From Chara braunii (lineage: Eukaryota; Streptophyta; Charophyceae; Charales; Characeae): DNA of 28,591 bases. Made by a program: the position numbers and the translations under genes. Positions 18,580-26,994 of this stretch are shown here, piece by piece. The notes beneath the pieces were generated by a model. That model was not told the origin of the DNA. It did not search any database and worked only from the letters and a program-made list of their open reading frames with translations. Numbering within the stretch: the stretch's first letter is position 1; the number at the start of each line of letters is the position of its first letter. Where the stretch lies: positions 1,493-30,083 of the forward strand of contig BFEA01001130.1 in assembly GCA_003427395.1 (NCBI GenBank), in the 5' to 3' direction.

Positions 18580-19805
18580 AAGAGGCAGAGTTGATCGACG
18601 CGTTCCTCGACTACGAGGGCGGGACGCTGGTAGTAGACAGCGAGATGGCCAAAACCACTTGCACAATTGGGGAGCTATTGATCAAAGCACTCGAAAAGGG
18701 GCCTCCGGCAGTGGTTGCCGAGTTAAGGGAAGGAACGGTCAGCAGAGTTGGAAGGAGGGAAGAGAAGGGCGCCTGGGGCAGTGTTGTGAAGCCCCGGGAT
18801 GAACAAATCGCACTAGCCATTGAGGGAGGCTGGAGAAGGGTTATGAGCATGATGGAGTCTCAGAAGCTGGAGATGCAGCACTATCAGGCCTATCAGGTGG
18901 ATAATAATCAGATGGGTACTCAGGAAGAAGAGCAGTTCTTCCTCATCAAGTCATATGAAGGTTTGTTTAGAGAAACTCGGTTGCTACTGGTGGGAAACAA
19001 GGAACCCCACGAGGTTAGTCCTAAAGCTAGGGAGGAAGCGGATAGGTATGTGCTTAGAAGGGGGCACCTATTTCGAAAGGAGGAAGGCCTGGCGCCCAGG
19101 AGAGTAGTCTGTGGAAGGATGCGACAACTCGACATTATTCAGGCCATGCATGACGGATTGGCCGGTGGCCATCGCTCATCCAAAGGGACCCTAGCCAAGA
19201 TAACGCCGCTCTATTATTGGCCGGGAATGNCANNNATGGTAGCCACGTACTGCCAGACCTGCAAAATCTGCCAGGAACGAAGCACGGTCCGCATTTTCGA
19301 GCCACTTAGACCCACCCGCGTGCTGGGGCCAGGGCATATGGTACATCTCGACCAGGCAGTCATGCCGGTTTCCAGAAAAGGGTACAGGTACATACTTGAC
19401 GCAAGGGATAACCTTAGTGGGTTTGTCGAGGCAACCGCGCTCAAGAAGAAAACTGGGTTTGCAATTGCAAACTGGGTGGAGGACTTTTATCTGAGGCACC
19501 CGTTCATCAGGAGATTCATAGCCGACAATGGGACTGAGTTTGTGAACCAGGACGTCCTGAATACCTGCAAGAGGCTTGGCGTACCGATCAAATTGACAGA
19601 ACCATACCACCCTGAGGCCAACGCGCCAGTCGAGCGAGGGCACCAAATGCTTAAGAACACGATTGCAAAGTTGGCAGCAGATGACCTTGGGAACTGGCCG
19701 GACTATCTCATACACGCGGTATTTGCCGAGAATATGACACCAAAAAGGACAACAGATGCATCCCGGCAGAGCTATGGTATGGCAGGGAGATTGACTTTTC
19801 GGTAG
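18573..19805 (+). CDS. Element C integrase, fused to the LTR, C-terminus frameshifted
   Basis: About 410 codons from the first ATG of this frame, which comes from the LTR; codon three onward is pol. Residues 1-150 are the RNase H-integrase linker (EEAELIDAFLDYEGG). The zinc-binding HHCC is HDGLAGGH then CQTCKIC near residues 190-230, with four N bases inside. The core has MVHLDQAVMP (first Asp), ADNGTEF (second Asp) and PEANAPVERG (Glu), spaced D-57-D-35-E, all intact. It belongs to the HxDxxxMP type of Ty3/gypsy integrases. The frame ends wrongly after YGMAGRLTFR because one base is missing near 19760. An out-of-frame ATG at 18560 precedes it. Confidence 0.88.
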   Translation: MLEEAELIDAFLDYEGGTLVVDSEMAKTTCTIGELLIKALEKGPPAVVAELREGTVSRVGRREEKGAWGSVVKPRDEQIALAIEGGWRRVMSMMESQKLEMQHYQAYQVDNNQMGTQEEEQFFLIKSYEGLFRETRLLLVGNKEPHEVSPKAREEADRYVLRRGHLFRKEEGLAPRRVVCGRMRQLDIIQAMHDGLAGGHRSSKGTLAKITPLYYWPGMXXMVATYCQTCKICQERSTVRIFEPLRPTRVLGPGHMVHLDQAVMPVSRKGYRYILDARDNLSGFVEATALKKKTGFAIANWVEDFYLRHPFIRRFIADNGTEFVNQDVLNTCKRLGVPIKLTEPYHPEANAPVERGHQMLKNTIAKLAADDLGNWPDYLIHAVFAENMTPKRTTDASRQSYGMAGRLTFR

Positions 19806-20248
19806 AGGCCCTAGTACCCACCTGGAACAAATTGGAAGATGACCCTCATCTGACTACGGAACAATTGATTGAGGCAAGGTGTGAACGAGCGGCCAGGAAC
19901 GAGGAAGCCTTGGAAGAAATAGCTCACAAGGTACTAGACAGTCTCATGAAGGACAAAACCAGGTGGGACCAATTGAAGAACATCCGGAAGGAGCCTCTGC
20001 AGGTCGGGGAGATGGTCCTAGTCAGAAATTCGGCACTAGAAACTACATGGTCAGGCCAGTTGGGGCGGCGATTCAAGGGACCTTACCATATTGCAAGAAA
20101 TTTGGGTGTGAGCACGTTTGAGATTGAGAACCTGGATGGGATCACTCTAAGGGGGCCAGTCCCTGCGCAACGACTTGTCAGGTTTCTCACTAGGGATCCG
20201 GTGGAACAATGGCTGCAAGAAGCCCAGGATAAGAAGGCGGAAGACTAA
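19763..20248 (+). pseudogene. Element C integrase C-terminal GPY/F module (shifted frame)
   Basis: In the next frame the normal continuation appears: PAELWYGREIDFSVEAL, a charged helix (RCERAARNEEALEEIAHKV), then GEMVLVRNSALE and RRFKGPYHIARNL, the GPY/F module, and LRGPVPAQRLVRF. The stop at 20246-20248 is the natural end of pol. No chromodomain follows. A single missing base near 19760 separates it from the catalytic core; the shift could be a decay mutation or a sequencing error, given nearby N bases. Confidence 0.88.
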
Positions 20249-20673
20249 GGCCGCTCAAGACAGTGGCAAGAGGCCTACTTATCGCTTGTGCTTCTGGTTG
20301 TTGTCTTTTGTTTTTTGTGTGTTTCTTTCCTTTTGACGGCCTGGGTGTGCAGAGTCGCATGGGAAAATGTGTGATTCGGCGGGTTTTTTTTTTGTATCAT
20401 AGTTTTTGTGGGATACTGGGATGAGCAATGGGGGATGGGACATTGTACCATAAGACATGGCATTGGAGGGGCGTTGGGAAAAGGGGGCGAGGTGGTCGGC
20501 TGTTCCTCCTTTGTTTTTTTTTTTTTTCTTCTTCATGCCTTTCTGTTTCCGTGGGAGCAACCGGGATTCGGGGACACGTGTGGGCAAAGCCGATGAGTGT
20601 CACAAGGGAATGGGTTGGGGCTTTCTCATGTCTTGTGTCCTGCCTTTCAGGTATAGAAGTCAGGCGGACCAAG
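20249..20673 (+). other. Intron-like leader of the extra ORF, with splice acceptor
   Basis: Between the pol stop and the next ATG the sequence is T/G-rich, with long T runs (20384-20393, 20514-20528) and ends CTTGTGTCCTGCCTTTCAG|G at 20650, a good 3' splice site 23 bases before ATG at 20674. An in-frame open stretch back to 20428 encodes a Phe-rich peptide, best explained as translated polypyrimidine tract rather than a signal peptide. This looks like a spliced subgenomic arrangement. Confidence 0.5.
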
Positions 20674-21396
20674 ATGGCACCCAACAACGAGAACAATATT
20701 AATCAAGCAAACATCAATGTTGAGGACCCATGGCGCCAACCAGAGAGGCTGCAAAACAGAAACAGACCAGTGCTCGTGATAGGACCTCAACCCCGGCCCC
20801 CTGTGAGGACGGGAAAAAGGAAGATGCAAGGTTGTAGACCCTCCCCTACAAAAGAGGGCGATGTGCTCCCAGCCTGGTCAGAGGATGAGGGTGAGCAAGA
20901 ACGGGAGAAAAGGAGGGAAGAAAAAGGGACAGAGGACCAGCACAAGGAAGAACCTAGGCAGGGAAGCCGGGAAGACGCTAAGGGATCCACAAAAGATGAC
21001 AGTGAGACAGGGGAGGACATTCCGGAGATTGTAATTGTAAGTAGCGATGACGAGGTGGATAGGGTCTCAAGGCCCAGGCCGGAAGGACAGGCATCAACAA
21101 GCAGAGCCTCAGAGGAGGTCCATGATTGGGAGGAGGTATTCGGCCCCACACCCAATCATTGGTTCGAGGTGTGGGCCAGCACTTTCAGACATGACTGGAT
21201 TATTATAGCCCGTAGCCTCATGGCCGCTGGGGAGAGGGTCACGCCAACGGACTTTTTCTCAAAAGAAACATTACATGATATGAAGGCAACATTGGACGAG
21301 ATACGGACCTACGGGCTGGGGGTGGCGCCGCCACCAAAGACAGAGGAGGGCAGGGGCGCGAAGCGCCAAAGAACGGACCGGGATACTGGGAATTAA
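20674..21396 (+). CDS. Element C extra ORF: acidic nuclear-type protein with SUMO-binding-like motif
   Basis: 240 codons downstream of pol. The N-terminus is polar (PNNENNINQANIN); residues 45-115 are highly charged (Glu/Lys/Arg) and probably disordered; residues 116-128 read IPEIVIVSSDDEV, a classic SUMO-interaction pattern of four aliphatic residues followed by Ser-Ser-Asp-Asp-Glu. Residues about 150-220 look folded and Trp-rich (WEEVFG, HWFEVWASTF, HDWIIIARSL, TPTDFFSKETLHDMK). Short basic signals GKRKM and AKRQR flank it. No env, membrane or known domain is seen. I infer a nuclear accessory protein. Confidence 0.6.
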   Translation: MAPNNENNINQANINVEDPWRQPERLQNRNRPVLVIGPQPRPPVRTGKRKMQGCRPSPTKEGDVLPAWSEDEGEQEREKRREEKGTEDQHKEEPRQGSREDAKGSTKDDSETGEDIPEIVIVSSDDEVDRVSRPRPEGQASTSRASEEVHDWEEVFGPTPNHWFEVWASTFRHDWIIIARSLMAAGERVTPTDFFSKETLHDMKATLDEIRTYGLGVAPPPKTEEGRGAKRQRTDRDTGN

Positions 21397-22180
21397 GGGT
21401 TGGCAAACTGGGGTCGGATGGCACGATTGGATGTAAAATAGGGGCGTTGGGACTCAGCAAACCAATCGGGAAGAAAGACGGGGGTTGCATTTTGTTAAGT
21501 GGCTTCCTAGAAACAGAGTTAGTCAAGGCAAGGATGTGGGACTTTGTGTGAAACGATGCCTACTGACCTGAAACTTGCCAAAAGACATGAGGGCAAGCTG
21601 GGAGATGCAGGGAGGAACACCTTTTTGAGTATCAGCTACCTTTTCTGAGTTTGGCAAAGACGAAGGAGAGTGTGATTGGGGAATTCGAACATAAGGGGGT
21701 TCTCTCTTTGCTATTCAAACAATCAGTTTTTCGGATTTTTTTGTCTTCTCAACAAATTGTGATACTGGTTGGATTGGAAGGACTTGGGTCGGGCTACAGA
21801 CACAATGAGTCTCTTAGAATGTACGGTCACATGTGTGAATGACGATGGTGTCCTGTTAAGAGAGGTTAGGGAACCTATGGGTAGAACGGCACGACAATGC
21901 TTTCCCCTAGGAGCCTAATCCGACGTAGTCCAGTCCTCAACATCGATATGCATGAGACTTGCAGCTATGAGTGAAAGACCGAGCAGGCTAGCATTGCTAA
22001 AGGCTGGGTGAATCCCGCCGCGAGCTAGACGCTAAGTCAAACGTATGAGAAAGATAAAGAAAAGTGGAGCAAGAAAATGCATAGCACGCTAAAACTAATG
22101 GCCACCACCTACCCCCCCCAACTGACAATCGGATCCGAGCGTCCCTTAGCCCACCCCCTCGGGCGCTTGTATTGAAAAGG
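21397..22180. other. Element C internal noncoding region
   Basis: No reliable gene. A 63-codon frame at 21651-21842 (KGVLSLLF, LVGLEGLGSGY) faintly recalls the start of C5 methyltransferases, but the key Asp-Gly and Cys motifs are missing, so I do not call it. Confidence 0.35.
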
Positions 22181-22605
22181 GAATGGAAATAGGAATGGCC
22201 CTAACCAGGCTATTCAAGTATGAGTATGGAATGGAAAAAGGAATGGCCCTAACCAGGCTGTTCAAAGCTCGAGATTGGGAAAGAAGAACAAACCTAACCA
22301 GGTTGTTCGAAATGGCCCCTGACAAGGGTCATTCTTTGGAATTGGCACTGGGGTCCCTTTGCATGACTGCTTGAGACGCATGATATTCAAAGAGTTGAAC
22401 CTTGGAAAAAGGACATTGGAAAGACTGAGCTTGGAAAAAAGATTGGACTCAGCCTTGGAAAGGATATTGGACTCAGCCTTGGAAAGGACACTGGACTCAG
22501 CCTTGGAAAAGATAATCGCATCAAGCATTGGACTGAGATTGAGCATCGGAATGAGACTGAGCATTGGAATTGGATTGAGTATTGGAAATTGCATTGCATA
22601 AACAG
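22181..22605. repeat. 48-base and 24-base tandem repeats
   Basis: A 48-base unit, GAATGGAAAAAGGAATGGCC then CTAACCAGGCTGTTCAA, occurs at 22181 and 22229 with a partial third copy. Then TTGGACTCAGCCTTGGAAAG repeats every 24 bases (22443, 22467, 22491) with diverged units on both sides. Because the periods are multiples of three, frames stay open, giving LDSALERI-type repeats on plus and SKAESN-type repeats on minus. Both are probably consequences of the repeat. Confidence 0.75.
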
Positions 22606-23456
22606 GGGACCCTAGGCGACTTGAAATGGACTTGGAAATGGCATTGAAATGGATTTCTCTTTTCTTTTAGTCTTTGGCCTCAGCGAGAGGGGGATACCGG
22701 TGCACGCACCGCGACCCCAAGACCTCTTGAGGGAAAAAGTCTCAGCACGACCTGCTCCTCCTTTAAGAGGATGAGGGTTAAAGGACTAAGGCACCTACCA
22801 CTCGGATCGGTGCGGGACGTCCGGAACTGACCCCGACAATGAGCTCTAGTCAGGGAGTTCAAACTGCGCCTCCTGTTGAATGCCTAAACCTCAAAGGGCG
22901 AGAGAGCGAAATGGGCACGGAAGCCATTCTCATCTAGTCTATTTTGTCCTCTCCAACCACACGCCATGTCATAGAGGGGTGCCATGGCCGTTTAGGTCGG
23001 ACCTCGGCTGCCGGCACTAAGTTGGGTGACACTGTCCAAGGGGAGGCGGAGTACCGAGTGGAGTCCGCGGCCACCACGGGGCATCGACACTGCCCTGCCG
23101 GAGCATTACAACCGTTTCGGCACTAATCGCGAGGTCTTCGTAACTGCACTCGCGGACTAATTGAGAGCCCCAACTCTCTTGGATTGGATGAGGTCGGATT
23201 CGCAAAACATACCACCACTTTGGGAGGAACGATTCGCGAGGGAGCCACTCTCGGGCAGGATGGGGTCCTGGGAGATAGGGACTAGACCTGTCTCACGGCT
23301 GCAAGGAGGCACCTCAAGGATGATGCCTATCTCCGACTTGGTGGCCGCCGGACTAGGGTAGGGGATGAGGTGAGTTATCAACAAGGGAAGGACTGATCAC
23401 CCCTCCTCTCGCTGATAGGTCGGCATCCGCTTACTCATTCGGCAGGCAAGGTCTGC
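22606..23456. other. Element C internal region, no gene supported
   Basis: A 67-codon plus-strand frame (23161-23361: LLDWMRSDSQNIPPLWEERF and MMPISDLVAAGLG) is the most protein-like text here, but I recognise no family. Otherwise GC-rich noncoding sequence. Confidence 0.35.
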
Positions 23457-23481
23457 GTGCCTCCAAGTAAGAACCTGTAAC

Positions 23482-23513
23482 GCGATGGGGACATCGCAAT
23501 TGAGTGGGGGGAA
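23482..23513 (+). promoter_or_regulatory. Upstream copy of the hairpin plus polypurine tract
   Basis: GCGATGGGGACATCGC, a 6-base-pair hairpin, is followed by a G-rich tract, GAGTGGGGGGAAG. The same arrangement with a few changes immediately precedes the 3' LTR at 24696-24727, and the word GTGCCTCCA lies before both. It may be a second plus-strand primer, the scar of an older LTR, or one side of a duplication. Confidence 0.65.
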
Positions 23514-23580
23514 GGTGTGCCATCTACATAAGGACAAAGCATGCAAAGAAGTAAAAGTCCCAGGAAAAGATGGACAAGAA

Positions 23581-23805
23581 AATTGCATTGGACGTGGCTG
23601 AGTTGGGCCATAAAGGTGCTTGACCAGATGGATTGTGAGAATTGCATTGGACTTAGCTGAATTGGGCCATAAAGGTGCCTGGTCAGACGGATTGTGAGAA
23701 TTGCATTGGACTTGGCTGAGCTAGGCCACAAAGGAGCCGGTCATATGGAGTGTGAAAATTGCCTTTGGTCGTGGTTGAGCCGGGTCACAAAAGAGCTGAC
23801 GAGGG
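23581..23805. repeat. 59-base tandem repeat, about 3.7 copies
   Basis: AATTGCATTGGACTTGGCTG, then a GGGCCATAAAGGTGC core and GGATTGTGAG, begins at 23581, 23640, 23699 and 23757 (periods 59, 59 and 58). Units differ at several positions. It lies between the upstream polypurine copy and the methyltransferase-like relic. Confidence 0.88.
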
Positions 23806-24097
23806 GAAATAAAGAAAACAAAGTAAAAATGGAATGAAGAAAAGAGGGAAGGGGGGGGGGATTCTTGTATTTGAGTGAGGGGAAGAAAAGGACGGTCTTT
23901 CCAAAATCTACAAAGGATCAAAGAAAACGGGAAAAACGAAAGCACAAGGGAAAGGGGTAATGAACGGCAGAGCGATGAGGTAACTGGGGTGAGACGCGGG
24001 CAGGATTGGCAGGACCTGAGAAAAGGCCAAAAAAATGACCCAGGGGAAAGAAGGGAGCAGTGGGGAGTGGTGGAGAGATGGAATCGAGGTTATAATC

Positions 24098-24458
24098 AGC
24101 TAAGGGGAGTTGTGCCTGTGTTCATCAATTCGAAGTGGGTATCACCACAGCAAAGGCGGCGGTTGTACTGGACGAACAACCCCCTTCCGGAGCAGATGCC
24201 TGACATTGAGTCACATCCAAAAACTTGCCTACAATTGTTATCAGCAAAACCAAGGCAGGAAAAAACAACCGGACTCGGGTGACGAATGGTCATCCCGGGG
24301 AGGAAGTCCGTCTGCTGGGAATTAAGAGCAGGAAGCAAGGAGAGCCTCGCCTGCCTCGTGTTACTGGAGTCAAAGGAACGTCGGGCTGCCCTGCTTGGTA
24401 TACAGAGTTGACTGAGAAGGAAACTCGTGTCTCGGTGGAGGGGAAGATACAAAGGTAG
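24098..24458 (+). pseudogene. C5-cytosine DNA methyltransferase-like relic, motifs VIII to X
   Basis: One frame reads GVVPVFINSKWVSPQQ then RRRLYWTNNPLPEQMPDIES. INSxxVSxQxRxRLYWTN is the motif VIII region (QxRxR) of a C5-methyltransferase type also found in DNMT3-like and phage enzymes. One base out of frame, from about 24225, LPTIVISKTKAGKNN follows and later GCPAWYTELTEKETRVSV, matching the PTI(V/T)xS and G(F)PxxYTxL segments that precede the last motif. The catalytic PCQ and SAM-binding motifs are not in the window, and the closing GN(A/S) motif is lost. It lies inside element C, just before its 3' LTR. Confidence 0.55.
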
Positions 24459-24695
24459 AGCTATGACAAAAATGAGAAGCTTTGTCTAAGCTGTAGGAAG
24501 GAAGGAGAAAGTTTGAAGAGGAAACCCCGACCCCCATACCCTCCCCCGCCCTGAGGGGGTAAAGACAAAAGGAACCCCCGAGAAAAGATTGGGAAGAAGA
24601 CAAAAAGGACCCTGGCAAGCAAATCGCCCTTCTTGACCCTCCCCTCCATCCCCCCCGTCCGTGCCTCCAGATTCCTACTAACTATGGACTAATGT
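24459..24695. other. Purine-rich end of the element C internal region
   Basis: A/G-rich, then C-rich, noncoding sequence leads from the methyltransferase relic to the polypurine tract. Nothing else is seen. Confidence 0.4.
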
Positions 24696-24729
24696 GCGAT
24701 GGGGACATCGCGAATGGGTGGGGGGAATG
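24696..24729 (+). promoter_or_regulatory. Hairpin and polypurine tract before the 3' LTR
   Basis: Hairpin GCGATG/CATCGC (24696-24711) then GGGTGGGGGGAATG ends exactly where the LTR homology starts (TGTTGGGACC). A G-rich purine run in this place primes plus-strand DNA synthesis in LTR retrotransposons. The boundary could be two bases earlier (TGTG at 24728). Confidence 0.8.
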
Positions 24730-26608
24730 TGTTGGGACCGGTGGGTCCCGAACGAATTCCCGTCACTCGAGAACTTGGATTTGGACGATTTGTGCACATC
24801 AGAGAAAATCGGGAGCAGTGACCAGACGTGGAAAAGACGGGCCATCTGGGGGGAGCGGCCTATCGGGTAGAAAACGACGAGGGAAGCTGGAAAAAACAGG
24901 AGAGACGGCTTCGAATACGCAAATGCAGAAGACGCAGCTTGTGAACAGGGAAGTGTCACGAATAGTCGACAGAACCAAGTATCAGGAGGCCACGAAGAAC
25001 CAAGTATCAGAAGACGTCGGCAAAATAGCCGACAATTGGACGACGAGGACGCCAGACGGACCAAGGGAAAACAGGAACGTCACCCGGGGCGAAGCCGGAA
25101 AAGACGGGGGGGGGAAAAAGATTAGCGGAAAAGCAAGAAAAAGTCGGGGCGTCGATGAAGAATCACTGACAAAATGAAAAGGAGCGGGGGTGACGCGAGA
25201 CATTTCGAAAAGGACATGGGATGCCCCAGAGGAGTCCTGAACTGAATGGGGTAGACGGTAAAAATAGCCAGGTGGCGCATGCGGACAGCCCCATTTGGAC
25301 CATGGGTCAGGATGGGAAAAATACACCAAGCACAGCCGCGGCAAGCGCCGGCGCGGGAGGCTGCGGGAAAAGTAGAGCAATAGCGGCAAGGAGGCCTGAC
25401 TGACAATCCGGAATGGTCGGGGCCAGCCAGGCCAAGAAAAATAAAAGTTCCAGGAGGGCCGCAAGGAAAAAGGGCTGCCCGAGGAAAATCGAAGTGAAAG
25501 GGACCTAGACGGGGAGTAGCGGTGGCCAAATGGAGCCCCTAGAGCCGCGGGGGTACCCAGACTGCAGTCTGAGGCACAACGGCCATGTGCCGGCTGCAAA
25601 ATCAGACTTTGGGTGGGGCGCAACAGGTAGAAAGAGGGAAAATAGTTGTTGGACACTTGTCCCAGCTGAAATAAAGGAGGAAGGAGAGAAAAGGGGGAGA
25701 AAAAGGAGGAAGAAGAGACAAAGAGGGAGGAAAAGGTGGAAAAAAAAAAATGCCGCCAGGTTGGGACTGCAGCAGTAGGGACTGGCAGGTCTCAATGATG
25801 ACCTCATCCCTCCAAGATTCTAGGAGGGCAGTCCGGATTGCAGAGATAAGGCCCTTGGGGCATTATCTCTGCAATATCCAAGTTAAATCAACCAAAATGC
25901 AAAAAAATGCTGATGTGAGTTGGCCGGCTATTTTTTTGACCTTAGATATGAGATCAGATCTTGTGAAGGAGGAGATCTAGCCGTTTTTTGTGAGCTGACA
26001 CAAAACGGCTAGCTCCGGGATGAGGTGGCAGCAAAATGGAGGGAAAACAAAGCAAGGAAAAGGACAAAACTGGGAATTTGGCCCAAGGGTTGGGCCAGAT
26101 TCATCATAAAGTTGAAAATTGAAGCAAAGGCCTCAATTTTGGAGGTAGGGAGACTTGAAAAGAGGCTGGAGCATTGTGGACCTTGGATCTCAGCCAGATC
26201 CAAGGCTGAGATGGATGCCACCACTTGAAAAATGCAACAACCTACTCCAAAAGGGCCTACATCTGGAAAAAGACAAGAAAAGGGCCTTTAGGCCCTTAAT
26301 TTTCACCAAAGGCAGCATTTTGGGCATGGGTACCCCAAAAAGACAGCAGCTTGGGAAGGAAAAGAGGCCGGGGTAGGCCTATGAGTGGTCCGAAGTGGTA
26401 CCAGCCACTTCGTCTGCATGTACCTGGCCAAAATAGGGCCCGGGTACCTCCAGAGAGGCCAAAACTTGAATTTTGGCCTTGGAGGTACCTCGGCCTACCA
26501 AGGGGGCACTTGGAGAGGCCTAGGGGCTAGGCGGTGCACTAGTTCCAGCCTACATAAGCTGGGAGTGCTGCCCGCCACTCCCATTTGAGCATGAGAGGTG
26601 CCCATGCT
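24730..26608 (+). repeat. Element C 3' LTR (comparable part)
   Basis: It matches the 5' copy from TGTTGGGACC through CCCATGCT. It has an additional block of about 403 bases (roughly 24930-25332) that the 5' copy lacks, which includes a repeated GAACCAAGTATCAG word. The same hairpins (for example 25977-26012) and the TATA-like box (26551) are present. The LTR certainly continues beyond 26608, as nothing like a CA end occurs at that point. Confidence 0.88.
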
Positions 26609-26994
26609 GCCAGTTTGAGCCCGTGAGAGCACTAGTGAGAGTACGACAAGGAGGAGTGAGCCAGTGTTAGCCTTGAAGCCTGACTATGGTGCTTTGAGGA
26701 AGGGAGGAGGACTAGGGAGCTAGGGAAGGAGGTCCGCCATTGCCCTCAGGGTGTGAGGTAGAAGGAGAGGCTGGTTGGGGTCCCTTTAGTCCTTCTAGAG
26801 GGAAGGACTCCACAGCCCTAGAAATAGAAGCTGGCCATAGACTGAGAGGAGAAGTGGAAGAGCAAGGAGAAGGGGAAGAGCAACGAGAAGGGGAGCCTGG
26901 AGAAGAGGGGAGCCATATCCAAGGAACTAGAACCAAGCTTGGGACCTCATCACCAAGGAGCTAGCAAGGAGGTGAGTGGAAAGAGGGGAAGCCT
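26609..26994 (+). other. Probable transcribed part of the 3' LTR or leader, with splice-donor-like site
   Basis: Purine-rich sequence follows the TATA-like box by about 55 to 440 bases. AAGGAG|GTGAGTGG at 26966-26979 is a strong 5' splice-site match. If this is R-U5, an intact element would carry the same donor near its 5' end, available to the acceptor before the extra ORF. The 74-codon frame at 26740 is Glu/Gly-rich and probably not a gene. Confidence 0.4.

Larger units (their letters stand above)
17102..26608 (+). mobile_element. Element C: rearranged Ty3/gypsy retrotransposon
   Basis: Two long direct repeats (17102-18579 and 24730 to at least 26608) frame an integrase, an extra ORF and repeats. 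A polypurine tract directly precedes the second copy. By eye the LTRs differ by only a few bases per hundred, so C is younger than A and B. Internal sequence from primer site to RNase H is missing: pol begins right after the truncated 5' LTR. The right boundary is unknown, since the first LTR breaks off at the pol junction and cannot show where the second should end. Confidence 0.85.

Noticed and set aside
20428-20673. N-terminal extension of the extra ORF with a Phe-rich hydrophobic stretch, like a signal peptide
   Set aside because: The hydrophobic run is encoded by the poly(T) of an apparent splice acceptor, so it is more likely intron.
21651-21842. Possible start (motif I) of the methyltransferase, KGVLSLLF and LVGLEGLGSGY
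   Set aside because: The Asp/Phe-x-Gly-x-Gly SAM-binding pattern is not present and the similarity is only to a few common residues.
24982-25656. 224-codon minus-strand frame in the 3' LTR
   Set aside because: It is antisense to LTR sequence, rich in Ser/Pro/Phe from purine-rich text, and is not conserved in the other LTR because of the 403-base difference.
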